Positions 22,201-31,200 of a DNA stretch of 64,000 nt are shown piece by piece (the stretch's first letter is position 1; every line of letters begins with the position of its first letter). Position numbers and translations under genes: made by a program. The notes under the pieces were generated by a model. The model ran no database searches and was not told the DNA's origin. It worked only from the letters and a program-made list of their open reading frames with translations. The stretch comes from Asterias amurensis (Eukaryota > Echinodermata > Asteroidea > Forcipulatida > Asteriidae). Location of the stretch: positions 9,961,177 to 10,025,176 of the forward strand of contig NC_092659.1 in the NCBI RefSeq assembly GCF_032118995.1. Direction: 5' to 3'.

Positions 22201-24628
22201 AAGGATTCTCAGAAAAGCAAAGTTGTTCACTATGACTAGCCAAGAACCCCCTGGAGAGAAAACAAGAATGGAAGTTTGTTTTTGATGTGGGTGGAAAACT
22301 CCAGAGAATCAGGTAGGGACTGAAACCCCAATCCACTTAGTGCTAAGTTCGAACTTCCAAATGTTCTGTTCTGTTAGAAGGCGAGAAGAGATACCACTAT
22401 GCCAACCCAACGACCCAAGGCAGAGGGAGTGGACCATGGAATGCATGGCAATGTTTTGGTAATTTTGAAGTCTGCAAGTCAGCCAAATAGATCAGTAGTG
22501 TTGCAAATAAATGGGGAGATAGGGAAATCTTGTTTATTTATTTAACCATTCAAAATCTTACCACTGTCCATTGCACCAAGCAAACATTGACCCATCTGAG
22601 CTGTAAGCCATAACTCTACAAGACGAACTGTCATCTCTGTGAAACAAAATAAAATAACAAATTCTTTCACAATCAAAATAAAAAATTAAAAAACGTATAG
22701 TCAAGCATATAAGGGCATTGAAAACTGTTTGGAACATTTTCACAAAGTTTTCAGTTTTCTGAAAAACACAATAAAACAATTTACAATCCAAGTGTAAAAT
22801 CTCTTACCTCTTAAACTGGACATTGTCTGTGAAGTCTGGAGGTCCATGTACCATCCACATTCCTTCTGAGCCACGAACTAAACACAACCAGAGAAAAAAA
22901 GTAATAGGGAAACCTTTCTTGGTGTTGAATAATGGGGAGAGGTTGATAGTATAAAACATTGTGCGAAACGGCTCCCTCTCAAGTGCCTTAGTTTTTGAGA
23001 AAGAAGTAATATTCCACGAATTTGATTTGAGGTCTCGAAATCAACCATCTAAACGCACACAACTCCGTGTGACAAGGGTGTTTTTTTTATTTCAGTATTA
23101 CTCGCAAATTCAATGACTGATTGAGTTAAAATTTTTACAGGTTAGTTATTTTATGCATATGTTGCGATACACCAACTGTGCAGGCTAGTCTTTGCTAAGT
23201 ACCAATAGTGTCCACTGCCTTTAATTTGAATCCCCTGTAATATCGACACATCATTTTGTTTTAAACAGACCACAACAGTACAACTATTGTTACTAGCCAA
23301 AGGAGGAGTTGTGCGATGAATTTGCATTAGTATGAGTATTTCTATATAAATACAAAAGTTCCAAACACAACGAGTCAACATCAAAGTTTTGTAAATAACC
23401 ATCTAGAGGATCCAGGGTTACAATTATTGCAACTAATCCACATTCATTTAAGTAAAACTCTGAATTATCAGTCCGTTATATCAATTTTAGTGAAACTTTA
23501 AATGTACGCATTCATTGATAAGGCCAAATAAACAAAAATACAAGTTGAACGTCCAGATTTTTCAAAAAAAAAAAGGAGGATGAGGGCCTTTTTATTTGTC
23601 ATTTCAAAAAATCTGGTCGATCGCGCAACAATCGGTCGATCGCACAACATTTGGCAACCAACATGAGTGATCAACCGATCGTACGGGAATGGCTCAGCGC
23701 GATTGGCCGATTGTGCAGGAATGGTTTTACGCGATTGGCCGATTGTACAGGACTTGTTTAGCACAATCGGCTGATTGTGCAGGAATGGTTTACCTGTTTT
23801 AGGTCGATTGTGCATGCCTGTGATCCCAATGGCCGAAGCCATTCCAGCAGCACGATCAATAGATCTTGCACCATATGTCGATCGCGCAAAACTTTTCCTG
23901 CACAATCGGTCGGGCGCCCATAACTTTTCCTGCGCGATCGGCTGATCGGGCAAAAAATACATGTTGCGCGATCGGTCAATTAAAGATGTTCATTGGGCGA
24001 TTGACCGATTGTTGTGCGATCGACAGAATGTTGCGCGATCGACCGATTGCTGAGCGACCAATAGAGCTTTGAATATAGTGCTGCGCGATCCACCGCTCGC
24101 TCAGATTGACTGATCGCGCCCAACAGTAACATGTACTGGGTCTTGCCTTGGACAAAATTGTATTGTAGTAGTTTAACTTCAGTGCCTGTGCAGCAGAGCC
24201 TCTCTCTGTCTGCGATTCTGTCTGTACCAGACAGCCAGTCGAGGTCTGGACACGGCTAGACAGTGTTAAGTGTGCATAGGTTTTGTGAACTATTCTTCGG
24301 CAGGGTTGCCACAATAATGCATTGCAAGGAGAAAGGGGTGGGCAAAGCATGCAGAAGAATTGACAAATAAAAGCTGTCAATTGACTGTCATTGTCAAGTC
24401 AGTGTCATGATTGAAATTGAAAAAGGGAAAAAAACCTTGGCCTATTCTTTTCTTTTTAAAACTTTTATTATGCAGAACCACACCAGGCACAAACAGTTCT
24501 TTTTATAAGTTTATCAAAAATACATTTACTTGTCATTCTACAAACGCTACCTCCGTGATCAATGTTATAATAAATTTAGTTTATAGTTAAAAATACACAC
24601 GTGTGACCTGATGCCTGGGCGCCGCCAT
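4243..24628 (-). CDS. EIF2A: Eukaryotic translation initiation factor 2A (eIF2A), complete, 18 coding exons
   Basis: Coding exons, 5' to 3' on the minus strand: 24628-24601, 22877-22808, 22636-22562, 21631-21513, 19905-19806, 19407-19325, 18498-18398, 16433-16316, 16004-15888, 14357-14289, 12721-12620, 11360-11320, 11101-10968, 9647-9428, 8240-8213, 6840-6749, 6144-5998, 4374-4243. They total 1776 nt (591 aa plus stop); all phases join, and human eIF2A is about 585 aa. The protein starts MAAPRHQVTLRGSEG, against MAPSTPLLTVRGSEG in human as I remember it. Later landmarks are DVDKTGKSYYGEQALHY, LFNLKCEPLFEFGTGPRN, LAGFGNLRGKMEFW, CPDGEHFLTATC, a basic ALKNKKKREAKAK stretch and a C-terminal LKAIEKLKEQ coiled coil. 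The family is a WD-type beta-propeller that binds 40S ribosomes and Met-tRNAi, with a C-terminal tail contacting mRNA and eIF5B. Introns 10 and 11 look U12-type. Exons 12 (41 nt) and 15 (28 nt) are very small. A possible ATTAAA poly(A) signal lies at 4012-4007. Identification is near certain; the least supported exon is the first. Confidence 0.95.
4390..4812 (-). mobile_element. tRNA-derived SINE, family S1
   Basis: Minus-strand 4603-4531 is tRNA-like: an A box TCTAGTTGGTAAGACA and a B box GGGTTCAAATCCC close in a stem. Both sides carry the S1 body (GGGATAAAGAATATTAATTT, ACTGTATACTCAGTACTTTCC). Further S1 copies are at 14730-15190, 40990-41100, 56290-56610 and 59880-60000. Confidence 0.75.
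4862..5075 (+). repeat. Fragments of an unnamed dispersed repeat
   Basis: The segment at 4865-4960 (AATCTCTGAATGAGTTCGGG) matches 43095-43180. The segment 5037-5072 (GCCTGAACATCTGATGTC) matches 18112-18145. The parent element is unknown. Confidence 0.6.
5370..5650. repeat. GC-rich block with a 45-bp direct repeat
   Basis: Two related segments, GCGAAGTTACTGGACGCTTG at 5408 and CAAAGTTACTACACGCTCGC at 5513, lie about 105 bp apart, each followed by a TGACTGTG-type sequence and CATCACAAA or CGTCACAAA. No start or splice signals support a gene. Confidence 0.45.
6178..6529 (+). mobile_element. MITE-A copy in EIF2A intron 16
   Basis: TTAAAGGCACTGGAAAATAT left end, GTGTCCACTGCCTTTAA right end. It shares the unusual AATAATAATTTTGATTAATT tail with the copy at 1179-1561. 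Confidence 0.88.
8318..8693. mobile_element. MITE family H copy (TTAA-flanked)
   Basis: Ends TTAAAGCCATTATACACTTT and AAAGGGTCCAATGGCTTTAA. An internal palindrome AATTCTCGTTAACGAGAATT lies at 8512-8531. The opposite-orientation copy is at 62108-62481. Confidence 0.88.
8704..8899. mobile_element. Short MITE with AATAGACCGATCCA ends
   Basis: CAATAGACCGATCCATTCAG at the left and CTACTGGATCGGTCTATTG at the right are inverted. The element is 196 bp and GC-rich. Confidence 0.75.
9089..9187. mobile_element. 99-bp foldback with AGACGGTCC ends
   Basis: Left AGACGGTCCTTTTTCAC pairs with right GCAAAAAAGGACCGTTTTGTCT-type end (up to 9187). The inner arms GTGCGTGCTCAG and CTGAGCATGCGCGCAC also pair. Confidence 0.6.
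9961..10346 (+). mobile_element. MITE-A copy in EIF2A intron 13
   Basis: TTAAAGACACTGGACAC and GTGTCCAGTGCCTTTA ends. The internal hairpin GAGACCTCAAATTC...TGAAGTCTCG is present. Confidence 0.9.
10447..10912. mobile_element. Palindromic MITE-B copy with a four-unit tandem expansion
   Basis: B-type ends AAAGGAATACGTTGCC and GGCAACGTGTTCCTTTAA. Near the left end the unit GTTGCCTTGGATCGGACGAG is present four times in tandem (about 10457-10556), while other copies have it once. Confidence 0.85.
11116..11320. repeat. AAAT microsatellite, MITE-A tail and SINE tail abutting EIF2A exon 12
   Basis: An AATAAATA-rich tract occupies 11116-11190. A MITE-A right-end relic lies at 11206-11241, and a SINE tail (AGAAGCCACTATTATTATTA) ends at about 11315. 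The intron 12 donor starts at 11319, so the SINE tail reaches within 4 nt of the splice site. Confidence 0.7.
11573..11785. mobile_element. S1 SINE fragment and H-related fragment
   Basis: 11573-11640 carries the S1 sequence GGGGATAAAGAATATT and CCCATACACCAATGTG. 11641-11785 (TCACCTCAGCAAGTAGTATT ... ACAAAAAGTACCCA) matches 58200-58312. Confidence 0.6.
11920..12305 (+). mobile_element. MITE-A copy in EIF2A intron 11
   Basis: TTTAAAGACACTGGACACC left end. The right end, GTGTCCAGCCATAG, is cut off by the adjacent D foldback. Confidence 0.88.
12306..12455. mobile_element. Foldback family D copy (degraded)
   Basis: Inverted CCTAAGGATTAATCTTAGGAC-like units (from about 12331) and GATTTCACCAAACTCTTCC at the left mark it as a relative of 33654-33790 and 58314-58466. 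Confidence 0.65.
12722..14288 (-). other. EIF2A: EIF2A intron 10, U12-type (GT-AG)
   Basis: The donor reads TATGGGT/GTATCCTTTT, a full match to the minor-spliceosome donor consensus. The intron ends TTTCTTGACCAGTTTTTGACCAG-type: a branch-like TTTCTTGAC (minus strand, 12744-12736) lies about 15 nt before the AG. The neighbouring GT two bases upstream (GTGTAT) would break the frame into exon 11, whereas this donor gives VYGF-IPSKATLF. The intron is phase 1, after codon 293. It contains a MITE-A copy (13624-14008). Confidence 0.85.
13624..14008 (+). mobile_element. MITE-A copy in EIF2A intron 10
   Basis: TTAAAGACAGTGGACACTAT and GTGTCCACTGCCTTTAA ends with TTAA on both sides. The internal hairpin GAGACCTCAAGTTC...CTTGAGGTCTC is nearly perfect. 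Confidence 0.9.
14409..14712 (-). mobile_element. tRNA-derived SINE, family S2, reverse
   Basis: This reverse copy of the S2 element at 45494-45915 contains B-box GGATTCGAACCC, the CTTAAGGACACAAGTGTCGT junction and the AGCCAGGAACACCGGG body. Confidence 0.75.
14730..15190 (+). mobile_element. S1 SINE copies, degraded
   Basis: A plus-strand tRNA-like stretch (CCTCTAGTTGGAAAGACATC at about 15045) lies between S1 body segments (ACATGTGTGTAAGCACTG, AAAGTACTGAACATACAG). Confidence 0.55.
15497..15868 (-). mobile_element. MITE-A copy, reverse, in EIF2A intron 9
   Basis: AAAGTCACTGGACACTATTG left end and CAATAGTGTCCAGTGTCTTT right end. The right end lies 20 nt from the 3' end of exon 9 (15888), so the donor is close to the element. 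Confidence 0.88.
16191..16300. repeat. Dispersed repeat fragment shared with 59080-59170
   Basis: CATTGACACTCACAATACGC followed by AGTGTGCTATG is the reverse complement of a segment at about 59140-59165. Confidence 0.5.
16506..16884 (+). mobile_element. MITE-A copy in EIF2A intron 7
   Basis: TTAAAAACACTGGACACC and GTGTCCAGTGCCATTAA ends, TTAA on both sides, degenerate internal hairpin. Confidence 0.88.
17044..17684. mobile_element. 640-bp element with about 70-bp inverted ends (family G relative)
   Basis: The left arm runs GTTAGCCTTGCTCAAGGCAG through ACCCACCCGTAT; the right arm is its inverse, ending at CCTTGAGCAAGGCTAGC. It replaces the first bases of the adjoining B copy. A 175-aa open frame crosses it on the minus strand without any recognisable domain. 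Confidence 0.75.
17685..18057. mobile_element. Palindromic MITE-B copy (left tip lost)
   Basis: It starts TTGGATCGGTCAAGTTGGTC and ends GGCAACGTGTTCCTTTAA. The centre has GGGAGTCAAAAATTCGACTC. Confidence 0.88.
18792..18849. mobile_element. MITE-B left-end fragment
   Basis: TTAAGGAACAGTATGTTGCC then TTGGATCGGACGAGTTGG, truncated where the next repeat begins. Confidence 0.7.
18850..19235. repeat. Unclassified sequence, probably a dispersed repeat
   Basis: About 380 bp between a truncated B element and EIF2A exon 6. The stretch near 18890-18935 (GGTTTGCGGTAACACCATG) has a weak echo of the 4855-4880 fragment. No open frame or terminal inverted repeat was recognised. Confidence 0.4.
20938..21246. 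mobile_element. MITE with CAGTTGATCGTCC ends (family K)
   Basis: CCAGTTGATCGTCCAGG at the left and GGACGATCAACTGCTAG at the right are inverted. Inner AAAGATGAGGG units recur, and 21150-21201 is nearly pure purine. A related left end lies at 23540-23600. Confidence 0.65.
21319..21502. mobile_element. MITE family L copy next to EIF2A exon 4
   Basis: The inverted ends resemble GGCCCGGTCACACTGCAG. The interior has ACGATATCGATTACGACG and GCATTCTATTGGTT. The right end is about 9 bases from the exon 4 splice donor. Relatives are at 40134-40310 and 58706-58830. Confidence 0.75.
21714..22091 (-). mobile_element. MITE-A copy, reverse, in EIF2A intron 3
   Basis: TTAAAGGCACTGGACACTAT and AATAGTGTCTAGTTTCATTAA-type ends. 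The hairpin GAGACCTCGGAATT...TTGAGGTCCC is present. Confidence 0.88.
22918..23223 (-). mobile_element. MITE-A copy, reverse, left end missing
   Basis: It begins inside the family sequence (TTGGTGTTGAATAATGGGGA) and ends AATAGTGTCCACTGCCTTTAA-like at 23223. It lies about 40 bp upstream of EIF2A exon 2. Confidence 0.85.
23517..24125. repeat. CGATCG-rich inverted array of short tandem units
   Basis: Left units read GGTCGATCGCGCAACAATC; right units read ATGTTGCGCGATCGACCGA in the opposite sense. Intermediate units GCGATTGGCCGATTGTGCAGG recur. The apparent 154-aa minus-strand frame is a by-product of the repeats. The left side abuts a family K-like segment (23540-23600). Confidence 0.7.
24601..24628 (-). 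CDS. EIF2A: EIF2A first coding exon (start codon)
   Basis: The ATG at 24628-24626 sits in a strong context (GGCAAGATGGCGG). It opens a 28-nt exon coding MAAPRHQVT plus one base, followed by the donor GTGTGT. That single base joins the TT at the start of exon 2 to make a Leu codon, giving nine residues before LRGSEG, the same spacing as in human eIF2A. Intron 1 (24600-22878) is about 1.7 kb and carries the CGATCG-rich inverted array and a MITE-A copy. The exon was chosen by phase, start context and length rather than by strong residue identity, so RNA evidence would be worth having. Confidence 0.75.
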
Positions 24629-25295
24629 CTTGCCAAATGATCAATCATGTGCGCGCGCACACGCTCTCTCAGATGATGTGACGTATGCGAAGTATTACGA
24701 CATCACGCGCTTGCGTGCTCGTCGCATGCATGTGTGCGTGCGTAATTAAAAAGGGGGGGGGGGTTACAGGTTCGGGACTTTTTCTTTTTCTGTCGGCCCT
24801 GGAGATCGAGAAAGGATGGATGGTACATTTAAAATGCCACTGATTGAAAAGCACGAGTACGACAGTAGTAGCACTACATACAGAAAAAGAAAACAAAATC
24901 GTTCAGCACAGCGCGCGCCCTGCAACGTGATGGGACATGTTTGTTTACATACAATCTATGGATTGTGTTTGTGAGGCTTGAAGCCCCTCCCCCTGAATGT
25001 ATTTCCCTCTCCATGCTGAAGCGTAGGCCTAAAGTGCACATTTTTAAGCACTATGAGGAAAACTGTTAAAAGCAAATAACTTATTTTATACTTTATTTAT
25101 ATTTTGCTTTAGCTTACTCGACACGAGCAAGTTTTTGTTGAGGCATGATATACCTCCTCTATGGTTGATTTTGAGGCATGAGGCAAGAGAGGAAACAAAA
25201 ATCAGATTCGATGAATATGCATGATAAACTAATGTAGGTCAAAAGTCGCGCGCGCAGCTAGCGATGTTGTCGAGATTTTGTGGTGAACGTTAAAA
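24629..25295. promoter_or_regulatory. Divergent promoter region between EIF2A and RNF168
   Basis: The two genes start 667 bp apart on opposite strands, with no recognisable mobile element between them, which suggests shared promoter DNA. CRE-like motifs TGACGTA (24669-24675) and ACATCACGCG (about 24699) and several GCGC-rich runs lie on the EIF2A side. A poly-G tract near 24751-24763 breaks it up. No TATA box is evident near either start. Transcription start sites cannot be placed from the sequence alone. Confidence 0.5.
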
Positions 25296-28200
25296 ATGGC
25301 GTCGAGTTGTGATAAAAAAAACCTCGAAGGGGAAATGCAGCCACAGTCCCATTCCAACTTTTCAGATCTTCGACTGTCCGACTGCAAATGTCCGATTTGC
25401 ATGAGCATCCTTATTGAGCCTGTTCGAATGCCTTGCAATCATGAACTATGCATGCCGTGTTTTCGTCAGAATGTCGAGGAAGCAAACTTTACTTGTCCGA
25501 TGTGTCGTCTGCGGATAAGTAACTGGGCCAGGCGCTGTGCCAGAGAAAACAAACTTGTTGATGAACGAAGATGGAGGCAAATAAGGGAGGCGTTCCCCGC
25601 CCAGTGTCAGCGGAGACTGGCAGGGGAGGACGAAGAAGAAGAAGAGGAAGAAGTGTTGGGTAACTTTTATAAAGCTGTATTTTATTGTTGTATTTTATTC
25701 AATGATAAACTTACCACCCTCGACAAAGTTGTTTGGCCCAGCCAGCTGGGCCACCAGAAAAAAGAGTGGCATAAAATAAAGACTTAGGGTTATGCAAACT
25801 TCAATGTGTTGAGCAGACAGGCTTTTATTTATCTGCTCTTGCTCATAATATCCCAGAGACCTTCAAGCTAACTTATTGGATGGACAACAACCAGCGGTAG
25901 AGAATCAAGGGTTTTAACTTTTGGTTATCACAAGAACTACAACATGTACCATATCATGTGTACACTAGCACTATACATGCTAGTAGGGGGGCTGGTCATC
26001 TCGCCACCTAGCAAGCTCGCCACCAACAAAGTCGCCCCCTGCAAAGTCGCCCCCTAACCGGCTCGCCCCGAGTTGTTACAAAGTCGCCCCCTGACAATGT
26101 CGCCCCCAAACAATGTCGCCCCCTAGCAAAGTCGCCCACTGACAATGTCGCCCCCAGCCAATGTCGCCCCCTAGCAAAGTCGCCCCAGAAAATAATTTAG
26201 GGTTAGGGTTAGGGTTAGGGTTAGGGTTTATGTAGGGTTAGGGTTAGGGTTTATGTAGGGTTAGGGTTAGGGTTAGGGTTAGGGTTAGGGTTAGGGTTAG
26301 GGTTAGGGTTAGCACATTACTTCAGATGGAAATTTTTCTGAAAATGTTTTAACTATATTTTTTTACCATTTGTAGCCTTAATTATTTTCCGAACAACATC
26401 TGGGGGCGACTTTGCTAGGGGCGACATTGGCTGGGGGCGACATTGTCAGGGGGCGACTTTGCTAGGGGGCGACATTGTTTGGGGGCGAGATTGCCAGGGG
26501 GCGACTTTGTTGGTGGCAAACTTGTCAGGTGGCGAGATGACCAGCATTCGCTAGTAGTAGTAGTAGTACTAGTAGAAGGCTGCATAACAGAAACAATTAT
26601 CGATGAACAATTACAAACAATGTTTATAGTATGATGATGCTGCATAGTGCAGTGGCCTATATTTGTAACATTGAAAAACATTGTATAAAGTTGAGGCTGG
26701 CCATTTTTGGCATTGGCGAACAAGGAGTTTGCATTAATGATTAACATGATTAAGTCCACATTAACGCAAAACTGGTTATATATCCAACTTGTAGTGTTTT
26801 CAGACCAGGCCAGGGTCTAGCACAGAACAAAATACATCAGAATCTATAATTATCATTTACTTGTTTCCCCCCAGATATTATACCAGGAAAAAGGATTTGT
26901 GAACCAGGAGCAATAAAGCAAGAGTACAAAGAAGCTGTTGAGAAGGTATGCATGCGTATTGACAAAGCAACATCAAAACAACTTTTACTGAGAGCATTTC
27001 TACCTCCATGGTATTCTTGTCTGCATTCTTGTAGGGACCACGTGACTATCAATGCTAAATTTGTTAAAGATTGATCTTCAAACAGTACCAAAGTGTTTGC
27101 TACTGTACGAGACACTATGGTAACAGTGAGAAGTCATCTTCAGGTGAAACTTAAGTGTTTCCTGAAATCAAGCCAAGCTTACTAACCCTAACATTAGCGT
27201 TTCGTCAAGGTCTTCATTGCTTGGACAGCTTTGTAGAGCTGCCATCTGAAGCGATTGAAGGTTGGAAAAGGCCCTTATGGCTGCGCCACTGCACTCGACT
27301 GTTCCAGTCACTTCACTGTTCCAGTCACTCTGCTGTCCAAGCCACGAAAGGCCTTGACGAAAAGCTAGGGTTACATGGAGCCTATAGATTCGCTGTCTTT
27401 TATGCTGGGCCCAATTTCATAGCGCTGCTTAGCACAAAAAATTGCTTAGCATGAAATTTCTCCCTTGATAAAAACAGGAATGGCAACCAAATTTCCACGT
27501 GATTTTCAGGACAAGCAAACAACTGCTGAATACCAGTAAGAAGCAACGTACAACAAATAGAAATTTGGTTGGCAATCCTGTTTTTATCATGGAAGAAATT
27601 TCATGCGAAGCAAATGTTTGTGCTTAGCAGCTCTATGAAATTGGGCCCAGGTGTGGAAGGAGAGTCTTCTGTATAATTATTTATATCCTACAAGTGATAA
27701 ATCACAAGAAAAACTTATTTAGGTTTCAACAACTTCTGTACTTGTATATAACTGCATTTATTATTAAAAACCTACTCGGATGTAGTCAGACTATGGCATT
27801 TGTGACAACTTATGTTAAAATGAAAACTAATTTAAAAAGTAACAATAATCATTATTTTAATGTGGCTGCCATTCATATCATTTGGGCTTTTATAATTCAA
27901 ACTTTGGGAGGTAGTGCTTTTTTATAAAGATATAACTTTATGTTAAAGGCACTCTTTTATTGGTCATTGTCAACGACCAGTCTTCTCACTTGGTGTATCT
28001 CAGCATATGCATAAAATAACTGTAGAGACACGGGAAGGAGCTCCGGTCCTCTAATGAATAAAGGACGAGCACTCAATCCTGTCAACGACGCCATTTGTAG
28101 AGACGTAGACAGTACAAAAATATCAACAGTATAAATAGGCCTTAAAAGTACAATGGCGAAAACTCAATACTGTTTACAACACCATTTGTAGAGACACGGG

Positions 28201-31200
28201 AAGGAGCTCCGGTCCTCTAATGAATAAAGGACGAGCATTCGCCAAAATACAGTCAATGATAAATAAATGCCAGTCAATGACAGCTAAAATATATCAAATA
28301 AACTTCTCATGTATAGGTTTAATGGTAACCCATAGCAAACAAAACAAAAAGTTACAACACTACAGTAGATACATTGCATACATGTCATTACACAGTGCAC
28401 AGTAAAGGTTCACAAAAAGGTCAAACATGTGGCTTCCATGCTACACACACGGACGCACTGCACACGATCTATAAATAATCCGATCCAAACAAGACCCTAA
28501 AAATCCCAGTATATTCAGGTATAAATGAGAGCCAAAACACAAAATAATACTCCCAGATAGCTCTATAAACTTATCCCTCCCAGATAAATGGGTTTTGGAG
28601 CATGGCCAGAGCCATGCTCCCTATAAAAATAGAGAGAAATCCAGACCAATTAAAATGTGCTCTTCCAAGAACGAAGCTATTGAAAAAGAGAGTGAATGTC
28701 ATGTGACATCACCAAAAATAAACTTTTTAGAAGTTCAACAATGAGGGCGCACTTGGCGGATCATCACATAACAAACCTGTGAAAATTTGAGCTCAATTGG
28801 ACTTCGAAGTTGCGAGAGAATAATAGAAGAAAAAATACCCCTGTCACACGAAGTTGTGTGCTTTCAGATGCTTGAAATCAAGTTCAAATATTTTAGGGGA
28901 AAATTGCTTCTTTCTCGAAATCGACGTTGATTCATAGGGAGCCGTTTCTCACAATGTTTTATACTATCAACGGCTCTCCAGTGCAAGACCAATAGTGTCC
29001 AGTGCCTTTAAATGAAGGAAAGAGAAATGGCCAGAATGTTGTTTAATAATAGTATGTTGTTTACTCTCGCTCCTGTAGCTGAAATGTGAGCGCCAGCAGA
29101 TGGCGGAGATTGAGATACAGAAGAGTGAAGAATACATCGCCTGGTTACAGAGGGAGGAAGTGCGACTGTATGAAGAGCAACAGAATAAGTTGGCGCAGCA
29201 GCAGCAACTTGACGAGGAACTTGCTCGGAAGATGTCCACAGGAGTGGCAAGCCCAATAGAGGTTTGGCTTTATCTCATTGTTTTTAGGAAGCTTTCGATT
29301 TGGGACGGTAGGGCAGGATGGAAAGTAACGGAACGCGACGGTCCGGGAGCGTTATGTTAACATTAGACCTCCCAACATGCCAACATGTTTGATCAATTTT
29401 TGCTTACTTAAAAAAATTGTTTACCCAGTTTAGGCTTTCACAATTGTATTCTTAATATTGCTGACGTTTGATAAAGCCATATGCATTGCAAGTCTCACAC
29501 CAAGATCGTTCCCGGATTTATGATCCAAAGTGTAAGAAGGAAAAACCCAGTAAATTTCACTAAGTATATCTTTCCTGATGAAATTCTTTGATTGTTTTTT
29601 TAATTTTTTTAATTGTAGGAGATTCGTACCCGCACACTGCAAGAGCAAACATTAAAGGACGAAGAGTATGCAAGGAAGCTACAAAAGGAAGCCTTAAAGG
29701 TATATTCTAAAATTAGATAGTTCCCACTTGATTCAAATCAGCCATCTTTACGGGCAATTTTGAACACACAGCCATGCGTTTTGCACGAGAATGGCTAGCA
29801 GCATGCGTACATTTTACAAAACTCGTTGCCTGGTTGCGTTAATAAACTCAGCGCTTGACGCGCCTTCAAGCCAGAATGCAACTTGCCCGTAAAACATGGC
29901 GTCTATTGCAACTCATCTATACATAAAACTATCTTGATCCAAGTTGCTGCTTTCTCACAGAATATAACTTATTCTTTTCAAATGCTTTTTTTTTAACATG
30001 TCTTAAACTTGATTAAAATAGCAATCAAAATAATTAATAGTTCTATATGGAGCTGAATCCAGATTTGGACGATTACAAATGTATAAATATTTGTATTTTA
30101 TTGGCAGATATCTGAGGCAGTGTCTTCTCCAAATACCACCACCATTATCTCCAAGAAATTTTCTCGTAACTCTTCAAGTAATGGCAATACCAGTACCTCC
30201 TCTTCCATGAAGTGCCTTCGAATTGATAAGTTCCTCTCTCCATGCGCTAAGCAGGCATCCCCTCAGATACAACATACTTCCAAAGCATCTTCATCAAAAT
30301 CTTTGAACAATAATTCTTCCCCAGATTTGAGCATGTTGTCATCCTCAAGTCACAGGGCGTCTAGTAGTTCATCTGTTTCAAGCATTAGTTTAGATTTTGA
30401 TAAACCGTCTACATCTAAAGGAGTTACTAAGGAACCTGTGTTGTTTGGCGACCCGCCATGGGGTGATAGGAGCTCAAGTGAATGTGTTCTTGAAATTGTT
30501 GCGGATCCAACGAGCCCCACTGTCTCTTACCCAAGCCCAAGTATTGATGAAAGCCTCAAGAGTTTGAAAGATTGTTTACTTAATCCAGAATATGTCTTAG
30601 ATACCCAGGGGATTCAGAAAGACGAGAGGGATAATAAGAAAGAGAGTGCCTTTGAAAGTGTTAAGATTAAATCCATGGAAGCAGAAGGCGATGATTCTAA
30701 GACCTTGAGGAAGCGATCAGACAGTATGACCAGCACAGACAGCATCTCCCCAGAACTCAACCACTTTAGGCCCATTGATATCTCACCACGGACATCACAC
30801 CGTAGACTTGCGAATGGGCGACGGGAGTCACCAAAAGTTGTACATACCACTCCTCGGAATCTAACCAATCTATCCCAAGATGAGCCCATCGGAGACACAA
30901 GCTTACCTCCTCTAGTCAAGGCAAAGTTTGACAGTCTACTCAAGGAGAAGAAGAAGAAATTAGGGGATTCTTCCAAGAGCACCATGACTGGTAAAGGTTT
31001 CCAAGGAAGAACTAGCATGTTAATGAGACAGGAACTTAACAGACGACTCCATCACAAACCATCGGGAAACAGGCATACATTACTGAATTCAGCAACCCAG
31101 AGGCAACTCACTAAACCAGAAAAGTCTCCTCTTGCAGAAGGCAGAGTTGGAGGGAAGACAAGTAACAAACACGAATCCAAACAGAACGTTTCTCTAACAA

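Noticed and set aside
23498-23962. 154-aa minus-strand open frame
   Set aside because: It is made of CGATCG-type repeats in an intron and has no domain or start context.
23605-24110. CRISPR-like array
   Set aside because: Units vary, occur in both orientations and lack regular spacers; the genome is animal.
26201-26313. A true chromosome end
   Set aside because: Genes and introns continue on both sides, and the array is only about 110 bp inside an inverted element.
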